This document shows, one piece after another, positions 50,534 to 59,172 of a DNA stretch of 64,000 nt. The DNA lies in assembly GCF_018070025.1 (NCBI RefSeq), contig NZ_JAGPYQ010000001.1, positions 1,054,001-1,118,000 of the forward strand, in the 5' to 3' direction. The notes beneath the pieces are model-generated. The model was not told the origin of the DNA. It was given only the letters and a program-made list of their open reading frames with translations, and ran no database searches. The position numbers were made by a program, and so were the translations under genes. Source of the stretch: Streptomyces liliiviolaceus (lineage in GTDB: Bacteria > Actinomycetota > Actinomycetes > Streptomycetales > Streptomycetaceae). Positions within the stretch are counted from its first letter, which is position 1. The number at the start of each line of letters is the position of its first letter.

Positions 50534-51616
50534 GTGACCGCGAACCGCAGCAAGGCACGCCTCCGCAGGCGCAGGACCGCCCTGGCCGTCGGCATCCCGC
50601 TGGTCCTGGTCGCCTCCACCGCCAACACGGCGAGTGGCACGACCGCCGTGGACGCCGCGGCCACCACCCTCACCGTCGCCAAGGACGGCAGCGGGATGTA
50701 CACGACCGTCCAGGCCGCCGTGAACGCCGTGCCCGCGAACAACGCCTCGCGCGTCGTGATCTCCGTCAAGCCGGGCACGTACCGCGAGTTGGTGAAGGTC
50801 CCCTCGAACAAGCCGCACGTGACCGTCCAGGGCAGCGGCGGCAGCCGTAAGGACACCGTCATCGTCTACAACAACGCGGCCGGGACCGCGAAGCCCGGCG
50901 GCGGTACGTACGGGACCAGCGGCAGCGCCACCGTCGCCGTGGAGGCCGACGACTTCCAGGCCCGTAACCTCACGCTCTCCAACGACTTCGACGAGGGTGC
51001 CAACCAAAGCCTCAGCGGACACCAGGCCGTGGCCCTGCGCACCGCCGCCGACCAGGTCTTCCTCGACGGGGTGATCGTCGAGGGCGACCAGGACACCCTG
51101 CTCCTCGACACCGCCGCCAAGGAGAAACTCGGCCGGGTCTACGTCCGCAACTCCTATGTCATCGGGAACGTCGACTTCATCTTCGGCCGCGCGACCGCCG
51201 TGATCGACCAGTCGGTGATCACCCTGAAGAAGCGCTGGGACGGCAGCTCGGCCGGTTACATCACCGCTCCCAGCACCGCCGCCGACCGCAAGGGCATCCT
51301 CGTCAACCGCTCGGCCGTGAACGGTGACGTGTCCGCCGGGACCTTCTACCTCGGCCGCAACTGGCACGCGGGCGGCGACGCGACCCTCGACCCGCAGACC
51401 ACCGTCCGCGACTCCACGCTGAGCGCCGCGATCAGGTCGACCCCGTGGGTGGACATGGGCGGCTTCTCCTGGAAGGACGACCGTTTCGCGGAGTACAGGA
51501 ACACCGGTCCCGGCTCGGGCGCCGCGAGCGGCGACCGCCCGCAGCTGACCGACGCCCAGGCCGGCGGCCAGGAGGTCGCGGACTGGCTGGGCGGCTGGAC
51601 CCCGACCGCCTCCTGA
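50534..51616 (+). CDS. Secreted pectinesterase
   Basis: Protein of 360 aa. Signal peptide (about 1-40), then a pectin methylesterase beta-helix: TVAKDGSGMYTTVQAAVNAV, GDQDTLLLDT (catalytic Gln region), IGNVDFIFGRATAVID (catalytic Asp) and FYLGRNWHAGG (Arg/Trp substrate site). It de-esterifies pectin outside the cell. The GTG start sits before VTANRSKARLRRRR; a long upstream open frame is antisense to the NACHT gene. The pectate-lyase-like gene at 1-898 acts on related polymers. Confidence 0.9.
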   Translation: MTANRSKARLRRRRTALAVGIPLVLVASTANTASGTTAVDAAATTLTVAKDGSGMYTTVQAAVNAVPANNASRVVISVKPGTYRELVKVPSNKPHVTVQGSGGSRKDTVIVYNNAAGTAKPGGGTYGTSGSATVAVEADDFQARNLTLSNDFDEGANQSLSGHQAVALRTAADQVFLDGVIVEGDQDTLLLDTAAKEKLGRVYVRNSYVIGNVDFIFGRATAVIDQSVITLKKRWDGSSAGYITAPSTAADRKGILVNRSAVNGDVSAGTFYLGRNWHAGGDATLDPQTTVRDSTLSAAIRSTPWVDMGGFSWKDDRFAEYRNTGPGSGAASGDRPQLTDAQAGGQEVADWLGGWTPTAS

Positions 51617-51631
51617 CCCGGGGAGCCCGCT

Positions 51632-53410
51632 CTACGGGCTCGGCTGGAGCAGCGGCATGGTCGTCTCCGTCGAGAACTCCGTCGGCAGCGGGCCCGCCAG
51701 CTGCGCGTACGTACCCCCGTACGCCAGCAGTTCCTCGTGCGTGCCCTGCTCCACCAGCCGTCCGCCGTCCACGACGAGAATCCGGTCGGCGTCCGGGGCG
51801 AGCGTCAGATCGTGGGTGATCATCACGGTCGTCCGGCCGGACACCAGGCGCCGCAGCGGCTGGACGACCCGGCGCGCGGCGAGCGCGTCGAGCCCGGCGG
51901 TCGGTTCGTCGAGTACGAGGACGGGGGCGGCCCGGAGCATCGCGCGGGCGATGGCGACGCGCTGGAGCTGCCCGCCGGACAGCACGGCCGTGCCCGGCGT
52001 GATCAGCGTCTCGTACCCGTCGGGCAGGGAGCGGACGAACTCGTGGGCGTCCGCGTCCCGCGCGGCCCGCTCGATCTCCGCGTCCGTCGCGCCCGGCCGC
52101 CCGCACGCGATGTTCTCGCGGATCGTGCCGTGCAGGACCAGGGTCTCCTGGGGCAGCAGGGCCACGTTCTCGCGCAGGAACTCCAGGGTGACGTCCGCGA
52201 GCGGGACGCCGTCCAGGCGGATCACCCCCGCCGAGGGGTCGTAGAACCGGGTCAGGAGTTTGGTGAGGGTCGACTTCCCGGCCCCGCTCGGGCCGGTGAC
52301 CAGCACGAACTCGCCGGGCTGCGCGGTGAACGACACCTCGTGCAGGCTGTCGCGCTCCGCGCCCGGGTAGCGGAAGGAGGTGTGGTGGAAGGAGACCCGG
52401 CCCTGTACGGGCCACTGCCCGACCGGGGCGGCCGGGTCGGTGACGGCGGGCTCGGTGTCCAGGATCTCCTGGAGCCGCTGCGCCCCGGCGGTCGCGGCCG
52501 TCAGGGTCAGGCCCAGCTGGCCGAGGTCGCGGATCGGCGGATAGAGGTAGCCGAGGAACGCGGCGAAGGCGAGCAGCTGGCCCAGGGACATCCGGCCCTG
52601 CGCGATCTCCCAGGCGCCGAGCCCGATCACCGTGAGCACGCAGAGCGTCTCGACGACCTCGACGAACTGCTCGTACATCTCGCTCGCGCGGGCCCCGCGC
52701 ACGCTGGCCCGCAGCCAGGCGCGCGCCTCGCGGTCGAGCCGCTGCTCCTCCGCCCCGCGCCGGTTGTACGCCTGCGTGAGCACGATGGTGCCGAGGGACT
52801 CCTCGACGACCGAGGTGATCGCGCCGTCGGCGGTCCGCTCGTCCCTGGCGGCCTTCTGGACACGGCCGGCGAAGCGGCGGGCCGCGAGGAGGAAGAGGGG
52901 CGCGAGGAGGAAAGTGACCAGGGCGAGGTCCCAACGGAGCCAGAGTGCGGCGGCGGAGTAGAAGATCGCGGAGAAGGCGGCCGAGACCGCTCCGACCGCG
53001 CCCGAGACCACCATCTGTTCGATGGCCTCGACGTCGCCCGTGAGCCGTTCCACCAGGTCGCCGCGGCGGTACCGCTGGAAGAAGTGCGGGGGCAGGTCCT
53101 GGACATGGCGGAAGACGCCGGCGCGCAGCCGCAGGACGAATCTCTCGGCCGTGCGGATCGCGAGGGAGTTGCCGAGATAGCCGACGACCGCGCCGAGCAC
53201 GGCCACCGCGAGCCAGGCAACGGCCGGGCCCCAGAAGGCGCTGAGCGAACCGGCCTGCAGCGCGTGGTCGGTGAGTTCCGCGAAGAGCAGGATCGACGCC
53301 GTCTCCGCCAGCGCGGACACGATCACGCAGGCGATGATCAGCGACAGCCATCGGCGGTCGCCGCGCGTCAGCGGCCAGAAACGCGCGAATGCCTCCCGTA
53401 CTTCCCGCAT
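51632..53410 (-). CDS. ABC transporter, fused membrane and ATPase domains
   Basis: Protein of 592 aa. Six transmembrane helices in the first 310 residues, then an ATPase with VTGPSGAGKSTLTKLL (Walker A), AVLSGGQLQRVAIARAM (signature), PVLVLDEPTAGLDAL (Walker B) and MITHDLTLAP. Type IV exporter half-transporter, which works as a dimer; it may export a lipid, peptide or drug. AAAGGGAA lies before; the ATG at 53410 is preferred to a TTG 9 bp upstream. Confidence 0.88.
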   Translation of the reverse strand: MREVREAFARFWPLTRGDRRWLSLIIACVIVSALAETASILLFAELTDHALQAGSLSAFWGPAVAWLAVAVLGAVVGYLGNSLAIRTAERFVLRLRAGVFRHVQDLPPHFFQRYRRGDLVERLTGDVEAIEQMVVSGAVGAVSAAFSAIFYSAAALWLRWDLALVTFLLAPLFLLAARRFAGRVQKAARDERTADGAITSVVEESLGTIVLTQAYNRRGAEEQRLDREARAWLRASVRGARASEMYEQFVEVVETLCVLTVIGLGAWEIAQGRMSLGQLLAFAAFLGYLYPPIRDLGQLGLTLTAATAGAQRLQEILDTEPAVTDPAAPVGQWPVQGRVSFHHTSFRYPGAERDSLHEVSFTAQPGEFVLVTGPSGAGKSTLTKLLTRFYDPSAGVIRLDGVPLADVTLEFLRENVALLPQETLVLHGTIRENIACGRPGATDAEIERAARDADAHEFVRSLPDGYETLITPGTAVLSGGQLQRVAIARAMLRAAPVLVLDEPTAGLDALAARRVVQPLRRLVSGRTTVMITHDLTLAPDADRILVVDGGRLVEQGTHEELLAYGGTYAQLAGPLPTEFSTETTMPLLQPSP

Positions 53411-53480
53411 GGCGTTCAATTCCCTTTCCCTGCCCGTGTCCTGCCGTTTTATATTCCATTCCCCGGGTGCGGGAAACGGC

Positions 53481-53521
53481 CGAGGCGGGGTCCCCGGATC
53501 GAATCCGGGGACCCCGCCTCG
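53481..53521 (-). terminator. Perfect 19-bp terminator stem
   Basis: CGAGGCGGGGTCCCCGGAT and its exact complement around a CGA loop, 10 bp after the stop of the 44-aa basic protein. It resembles a tRNA T-arm in the loop but is not a tRNA. Confidence 0.85.
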
Positions 53522-53530
53522 TGGCGTCGC

Positions 53531-53665
53531 CTACTTGTTGCCGACCGGGCGGCGGCGCTGCTGCTGCTTGGCGGCACGCTTCGGCGCGGGCTTCGCGGCC
53601 TGCTTCTTGGCGGCCGGAGCGGACTTGCGGGACTTGCGGACCGGGGTGACCTTGTGGAAGCTCAT
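53531..53665 (-). CDS. 44-aa highly basic protein
   Basis: MSFHKVTPVRKSRKSAPAAK then KQAAKPAPKRAAKQQQRRR-PVGNK. About 17 of 44 residues are Lys or Arg, in the style of tiny nucleic-acid-binding or ribosome-associated proteins. AGGAAAGAG precedes the ATG and a perfect terminator follows the stop, so it is a stand-alone gene. Function unknown. Confidence 0.75.
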   Translation of the reverse strand: MSFHKVTPVRKSRKSAPAAKKQAAKPAPKRAAKQQQRRRPVGNK

Positions 53666-53895
53666 GGATTTCTCTTTCCTGTGCGGGTGATCTCTTGTGT
53701 CGTGCGTTGTGCGGTGTTCCCTTTGCCGTAAGCCCTGTTCGGCTTCGACATGGAAAACACTACGGGAGCACGGAGACGGAAATCGCCAAATCCGCTGAGA
53801 CCTCGATGAATTGCGACTGAGACGGTTTTCAGACGGAGTCGGGAACCACTTCCCTATTCACACAGACTTTATTACGCCGCTCACCCGGAATTTAT

Positions 53896-55209
53896 TTACC
53901 GCCCGGGACTTCGTTCGTCCACCGAAGCGCCGACCGCGAGGTCCTGGCCCGTCACCCGCACGCTGATCCCGTCCTTGTGGACGCGTACGTCCCGCAGTCT
54001 CAGTTCGCCCTGGGGCGGCTTCGGGAGCCGGAAGCCGATGGAGAGGCGGTCGACCAGGGCCGGGCGCGTGAGGCGGGAGAGGCCGTCGAGGAGCGCCGGG
54101 TCGAAGCCGAGCCGCTCGATGATCTCGGGGTGGTCCACGGCGAGATCGACGAGGTTGACCTTCATGAGCCCGCGGACGAACTTCGGGGAGCCGGTGAACC
54201 GGGCGAAGTCGTTGTCGTCACGCAGCGCCGCCCGCACCGCGCTGTCCGGCACGCCGAACCGCCCGGCGATCGCCGGCACGGACAGCAGCTCCTTCGCCCT
54301 GCGCTTCTCCTTCGCGAGGCGGTCCGCGGACTTGCGCGTCAGATGCAGGCCCTCGGACTCACGGGTGCCGGGGCGGAAGGTGGCCAGGTCGCCGATGTCC
54401 AGCCGCATACCGCCGACCTCGGTGGAGATGCCGCGCTCGCCGTCCCGCCGGATCCGCGCGTCGGCCCGCAGCCGCAGATCGTGCCCGGCGACGGGCAGCG
54501 TGCCGCGCGCCCGTACCTCGTCGCCGCCATGACCGGTGAACGTGACCTGCGACGCGCCCAGTTCACGGTTCAGGTCGTCGAACGAGAGCAGCACCTCGCC
54601 GTCGAGCGAGGGGACGCGCGCGCCGCGCAGGGAGGTGGGGCCGCCGTCGAGCCGGACCCCGGTGGCCGTCGCCGAGACCTTCGCCAGGGAGATCCGGTCC
54701 GCCGCCACGTCCTGCACGGTAACCGACACGGAGTCGAGCCGCCGGTCGAGGACCTGGGTGACGAAGGGGAAGCCGTCGATCTCCACCTCGGGTGCCGCCC
54801 GCAGGTCCAGTTGGTCCCGGACCTTCTCGGCCGCCGTGCGCTCCGCGTACAGCAGCGCCCAGCGGTCACCGAGGGCGAGGAAGGCGGCGAGGACGAGGAC
54901 CGCGATGACGGCCTTCGCGGCAAGGGGCAGGGCGGAGAGGGGAGTTCGGGCACGGACGCTGCCGCGACGCCTGCGGCGCCGGCCGCCGGCACCCTTGCGG
55001 TGGTCGGGGGGTGCCCACCGCGGCTCTTCCGGTTCTTCGGGGAACGCGGGTTCCTCGTCGCGAAGGAAGTCGTCCAGGGGGCCGTCGTCGATTGGCCCGT
55101 CGTCGCGAGGTCCGTCGTCGAGGGCGGCGAGATCCTCGTACGGATTGGGGGGCAGGTTGGGTGGGGGATGCGGAGGGGCATGCGCCGCTATGGGGTGGGG
55201 GGTACGCAT
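53896..55209 (-). CDS. DUF2993 domain protein with long cytoplasmic N-terminus
   Basis: Protein of 437 aa. Residues 1-85 are Pro/Asp-rich and disordered (PHPPPNLPPNPYEDLAALDD), then RRRRRRGSVRAR, a transmembrane helix (about 94-113), and an extracytoplasmic DUF2993 domain with VEIDGFPFVTQVLDRRLDSV. It is the second LmeA-like protein of the window (the other at 31 kb), with a larger lipid-binding region. The role is probably envelope lipid handling. Confidence 0.8.
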   Translation of the reverse strand: MRTPHPIAAHAPPHPPPNLPPNPYEDLAALDDGPRDDGPIDDGPLDDFLRDEEPAFPEEPEEPRWAPPDHRKGAGGRRRRRRGSVRARTPLSALPLAAKAVIAVLVLAAFLALGDRWALLYAERTAAEKVRDQLDLRAAPEVEIDGFPFVTQVLDRRLDSVSVTVQDVAADRISLAKVSATATGVRLDGGPTSLRGARVPSLDGEVLLSFDDLNRELGASQVTFTGHGGDEVRARGTLPVAGHDLRLRADARIRRDGERGISTEVGGMRLDIGDLATFRPGTRESEGLHLTRKSADRLAKEKRRAKELLSVPAIAGRFGVPDSAVRAALRDDNDFARFTGSPKFVRGLMKVNLVDLAVDHPEIIERLGFDPALLDGLSRLTRPALVDRLSIGFRLPKPPQGELRLRDVRVHKDGISVRVTGQDLAVGASVDERSPGR

Positions 55210-55310
55210 CGCCCGATTCGACCATGCGTACCAACCCCACCCGCAACTCCTACCTGCGGTTCGCGATCTATCTCACGGCCGGCCGGCCGTTACCCGCAGG
55301 ACACCCGGGC

Positions 55311-57149
55311 CTACTGGACGACGGTGATCCGGTTCGCCGCGGGCGGCGCGAGCGGGTTCGTCGCCGACGAGTTGGCGAGGAGGTACTTCTCCAGGGCCGC
55401 GAGGTCGTCGTCGCCCACCAGGTCGTCGGTGCCGAGGCCCAGCGTGGTGAAGCCGTCGCCGCCGCCCGCGAGGAAACTGTTCGTCGCGACGCGGTAGGTG
55501 GCGGCCGGGTCGATCGCGGCACCGTTCAACAGAATCGAGTCGCTGACCACCCGGTCGGCGCCGCTCTTGGTGAGGTCGAGCGTGTAGGTGAGGCCCGACG
55601 AAATCTGCAGCACCTTCGGCGAGGCCGCGTTCGTACCGCTGACCTGCTCCTTCAGCACCTGCACGAGCTGGGCGCCGGTGAAGCTCTGCAGATTCACCGT
55701 GTTGGCGAACGGCTGGACCGTGAAGCCCTCCGCGTACGTCACCACGCCGTCGCCCTCGCTGCCCTTGGCCGCGTAGGTCAGGGGCGCGCGGATACCGCCC
55801 GGGTTCATCAGCGCGAGGTCGGTCTCGGGGTCCAGCTCCTTGCCGTACGCGAGCTGCGCGTCGGCGATCAGGTCGCCGATCGGGGACTCGGTGCCGACGT
55901 TGGTGATGTCACCGGAGATGTACCCGATGGGCTTGTTGCCGATCGGCGCCGCCAGGGTGTTCCACCTGCTGATCAGCTCGGTCATGTCCGGGGCCTTCGC
56001 CACGTCACGCGTCACCACGTGGTTCGCGGAGGCGACGGCGGTCCGGGCGATGTCGCCGGTCCTGCGGTCGTACGTCAGCGTCGTGTCGGTGTAGAGCCGC
56101 CCGAAGGACGCCGCCGAGGTGACCGTGCGGGGCTTGCCCGACGGGTCGTCGATCGTGCACGCGTACGCGGCGTGCGTGTGGCCGGTGACCAGCGCGTCGA
56201 CCTTCGGCGTGACGTTCTTCGCGATGTCCACGATGGGGCCGGAGATACCGTCGCCGCCACCGGGCGAGTCACAGTCGTAGTTGTACGACGCCGAGGCCGG
56301 CAGCCCGCCCTCGTGGATCAGCGCGACGACCGACTTGACGCCCTGCTTCTCCAGCTCCTTGGCGTACTTGTTGATCGTCTCGACCTCGTCCTTGAACTTG
56401 AGGCCCTTCACACCCTCGGCGGAGACGACTCCCGGGGTGTCCTCCAGCGTGACCCCGATGAAGCCGATCTTCACGCCGTTCTTCTTCCACACCCAGTAGG
56501 GCTTGAGGATCGGCTTCTTGGTCTTCTCGTCGAGGACGTTCGCCGCGAGGTACGGGAAGTCGGCGCCCTTGAACTTCCGGCCGTCCACGTAACAGCCGTC
56601 CGTGGGGTGGCAGCCGCCCTTCTGCAGACGGCCCAGTTCCTTGGCGCCCTCGTCGAACTCGTGGTTGCCGACGCTCGTCACATCGAGGTCGAGCTTGTTC
56701 AGCGCCTCGATGGTGGGCTCGTCGTGGAAGAGACCCGAGATCAGCGGCGAGGCGCCGACCATGTCACCGCCCGCCGCGGTGACGGAGTACTTGTTGCCCT
56801 GGCGGGCCTGGCGCAGATGCGTCGCCAGGTACTCGACACCGCCCGAGTCGATCGTCTTGGTGGTGCCGTCGGGCTGGATCTCGGTGACCCGGCCGGAGGA
56901 GCCGGACGGCGGCTCCAGGTTGCCGTGCAGGTCGTTGAAGGACAGCAGCTGGACGTCCTGGTAGCGGGACGGGCTCTGGTGTCCGTGCCCGTGCTTCTTC
57001 GCCGACTCGCCCGCGGACGCCGACGCGGAGGCGGACGCGGACGCGGGAAGTGCCGCGACCAGCGCGCCGATGGTGGCGACGCCCGCGACACCCGCGAGGA
57101 GGCGGGCGGTGCGGCGTCTTGGGCGGAACGGCTGAGGTATGGCTGACAT
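55311..57149 (-). CDS. Secreted bifunctional metallophosphatase / 5'-nucleotidase
   Basis: Protein of 612 aa. Signal peptide (1-40), then a calcineurin-like phosphoesterase (LLSFNDLHGNLEPPSGSSGR, DMVGASPLISGLFHDEPTIE, TSVGNHEFDEGAKELG, ALVTGHTHAAY) and a 5'-nucleotidase C-terminal substrate domain (about 370-590: PGGIRAPLTYAAKGSEGD, VATNSFLAGGGDGFTTLG). It releases phosphate from extracellular nucleotides. AGGGGGGCGC precedes the ATG. Confidence 0.92.
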   Translation of the reverse strand: MSAIPQPFRPRRRTARLLAGVAGVATIGALVAALPASASASASASAGESAKKHGHGHQSPSRYQDVQLLSFNDLHGNLEPPSGSSGRVTEIQPDGTTKTIDSGGVEYLATHLRQARQGNKYSVTAAGGDMVGASPLISGLFHDEPTIEALNKLDLDVTSVGNHEFDEGAKELGRLQKGGCHPTDGCYVDGRKFKGADFPYLAANVLDEKTKKPILKPYWVWKKNGVKIGFIGVTLEDTPGVVSAEGVKGLKFKDEVETINKYAKELEKQGVKSVVALIHEGGLPASASYNYDCDSPGGGDGISGPIVDIAKNVTPKVDALVTGHTHAAYACTIDDPSGKPRTVTSAASFGRLYTDTTLTYDRRTGDIARTAVASANHVVTRDVAKAPDMTELISRWNTLAAPIGNKPIGYISGDITNVGTESPIGDLIADAQLAYGKELDPETDLALMNPGGIRAPLTYAAKGSEGDGVVTYAEGFTVQPFANTVNLQSFTGAQLVQVLKEQVSGTNAASPKVLQISSGLTYTLDLTKSGADRVVSDSILLNGAAIDPAATYRVATNSFLAGGGDGFTTLGLGTDDLVGDDDLAALEKYLLANSSATNPLAPPAANRITVVQ

Positions 57150-57453
57150 GCGCCCCCCTGTGGGTCGGCTGATATGTGGGCCCCGTCCCGGCGCAGCCTA
57201 GAGTCAACGCGCGTAGCGCGACAGGGGGTTCGGGGTTACGGACTGGTTGCCACGAGGGGTTTTTCGCCACGAAACGGACAGGTCGCGTACCAGCCACGCG
57301 CCGGCCGCGTACCGGCCACGACCTGGCTGGGCACCGGTCGCCCATCTGCTGCGCACCGGCCGCGGACCGGCTGCGGACCGGCCGCGTGCTGGTTCCCGGC
57401 GGGCCTTGGCGGGCCACTTCGCCATGAACCGGACACGCCGTACCCTCGTACCC
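57150..57453. other. Intergenic region between 5'-nucleotidase and mshD
   Basis: No gene in 304 bp. It has degenerate ACCGGCCGCG and GCGGACCGGC units (about 57290-57400). TACCCT 7 nt before mshD is a probable -10 box. Confidence 0.45.
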
Positions 57454-58416
57454 ATGACCAGCGACGACACCGCACCGGCTGCCCGCAAGCTCTCGGCCTC
57501 GCTCGGCCAGGGCGGTACTCCCACGGCCCGCTCCATCGACGTCCTCACCGCGCTGAACCCCGAGCAGACCGAGGCCGTGCTGGCACTCCTCGCGGAAGCC
57601 GCCCGCACCGACGGACAGCAGGCGGTGTCCGAACAGGGCCGGCTCCAGTTGCGCGGAGAGGCGCGGGACGAAATCCGCCATCTGCTGCTCAGCACCGACG
57701 TGCTCGTCGGATATGCGCAGTTGGAGGACACCGATCCCGTCGAGGCGCCGGCCGCCGAACTGGTCGTCCACCCTGCGCACCGGGGGCACGGGCACGGGCG
57801 GGCGCTGGGCAACGCACTGCTCGCCGAGTCCGGCAAGCGGCTGCGGGTGTGGGCGCACGGCGGACATGCGGCCGCACGCCATCTCGCGCAGGTCCTCGGG
57901 CTCGCGCTGTTCCGCGAACTGCGTCAGATGCGGCGGCCCCTGACCGGGCTCGACCTGCCCGAGCCGACGTTCCCTGACGGCGTGCGGGTGCGGACGTTCG
58001 TGCCCGGCGAGGACGACGCGGCCTGGCTCGCCGCGAACGCCGCCGCCTTCGCCCACCATCCCGAGCAGGGGTCCCTCGGGCAGCGGGACCTCGACGCGCG
58101 CAAGGCCGAGCCGTGGTTCGATCCGGCCGGGTTCTTCCTCGCCTTCCGCGGCGACGAACTGGTCGGCTTCCACTGGACGAAGGTCCACGAGGCCGAGGGG
58201 CTGGGCGAGGTGTACGTCGTCGGGGTGCGGCCCGATGCGCAGGGGGGTGGGCTGGGGAAGGCCCTCACCGCGGTTGGCCTCCGGCACTTGGCGGGGGTGG
58301 GGGTGCCGGACGCCATGTTGTACGTCGATGCGGACAACTTGGCCGCGGTGGCTGTTTATGAGCGGTTGGGGTTCGTGGTGCACGAGACGGATCTCATGTA
58401 TCGGACCGAGTCCTGA
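57454..58416 (+). CDS. mshD: Mycothiol synthase MshD
   Basis: Protein of 320 aa. Acetylates Cys-GlcN-Ins, the last step of mycothiol synthesis. It has two GNAT domains; the C-terminal one carries GEVYVVGVRPDAQGGGLGKA (acetyl-CoA binding) and the family ending MLYVDADNLAAVAVYERLGF. TACCCT stands 7 nt before the ATG. mshA starts the window at the other end; mshB and mshC are not here. Confidence 0.92.
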   Translation: MTSDDTAPAARKLSASLGQGGTPTARSIDVLTALNPEQTEAVLALLAEAARTDGQQAVSEQGRLQLRGEARDEIRHLLLSTDVLVGYAQLEDTDPVEAPAAELVVHPAHRGHGHGRALGNALLAESGKRLRVWAHGGHAAARHLAQVLGLALFRELRQMRRPLTGLDLPEPTFPDGVRVRTFVPGEDDAAWLAANAAAFAHHPEQGSLGQRDLDARKAEPWFDPAGFFLAFRGDELVGFHWTKVHEAEGLGEVYVVGVRPDAQGGGLGKALTAVGLRHLAGVGVPDAMLYVDADNLAAVAVYERLGFVVHETDLMYRTES

Positions 58417-58478
58417 GGGGTCCTGGCCGGATGGGGGCGGGGCCCTCAGGTCCGGTGGGAAAGTGCCGGTCCGGTGGG

Positions 58479-58508
58479 GGCTTGTCGCGCAGTTCCCCGC
58501 GCCCCTAA
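58479..58508 (+). repeat. Dispersed repeat family 1, copy 4
   Basis: Two changes from copy 1, between mshD and the 3' end of the convergent ABC operon, followed by a GGCGCCC...GGGCGCC hairpin. Confidence 0.8.
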
Positions 58509-59167
58509 AGGGCGCCCTTCCCGGGCGCCGTCCTGAAGGGGCGCAGCCTCAGTCCTGCTCGGAGCGGCTCCGCGCATGCCCTCGCCCCCACCACCGTCGC
58601 CACCGTCAGCAGCAGAGCCCAGTGGTCGTGGGTGGGCTGCCAGCGGGGATCCTGCGGGGTGACGAACAGGGTCCAGTCGTGGGGGAGCAGGAGGATCGCC
58701 GTGGTTCCCGTGGCCAGGAGCCAGGTCGATATCGCCGCTCCGGGCTCCGTGGTCCGGGTGCGGCGTATGGCCAGGGTCGCCGCGGCGAGGGCCAGGACCG
58801 CCGTGGCCGCCGCCTCCAGGGTGAGGGCGCCGGCCGGGGGCCGGGAGTCCTGCGGTACGAGGAACAGGGCCGTCGTCCAGCACAGCACGGCGCCCGGGGC
58901 GACCAGCGCCACGCGCAGGGCGACCCGCACCGGGCGGCGGGCCGGGACCGTCGAGGTGATGTGCCGGGCCGGGTCGTCCAGCAGGAACGCCAGGCCCAGG
59001 GCGAAGACGAGGGCCGCGGCCCGCAGCGCGTAGAGACCGAGATACGGGTCGGGCGGACCCTGCCGCATACGGGGAACGGCCGCCAGCAGCAGCCCCACGG
59101 CGGCGGCTGCCATGAGCGCCCGCCGGGGCAGCGCCCGCCACACGGGCGGCAGAAGGGCGCGCGTCAT
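58505..59167 (-). CDS. Six-helix membrane protein of ABC operon
   Basis: Protein of 220 aa with six hydrophobic segments (about residues 15-32, 44-62, 82-102, 115-133, 140-160, 175-195). Not recognised further; probably a permease partner of the ABC system encoded just upstream (5-bp gap). Last gene of the six-gene operon. Confidence 0.7.
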   Translation of the reverse strand: MTRALLPPVWRALPRRALMAAAAVGLLLAAVPRMRQGPPDPYLGLYALRAAALVFALGLAFLLDDPARHITSTVPARRPVRVALRVALVAPGAVLCWTTALFLVPQDSRPPAGALTLEAAATAVLALAAATLAIRRTRTTEPGAAISTWLLATGTTAILLLPHDWTLFVTPQDPRWQPTHDHWALLLTVATVVGARACAEPLRAGLRLRPFRTAPGKGAL

Positions 59168-59172
59168 GACCG

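Noticed and set aside
53481..53521. tRNA T-arm-like hairpin
   Set aside because: The GATCGAATCC loop resembles a T-arm, but the arms form a single 19-bp stem with no anticodon or D arm.
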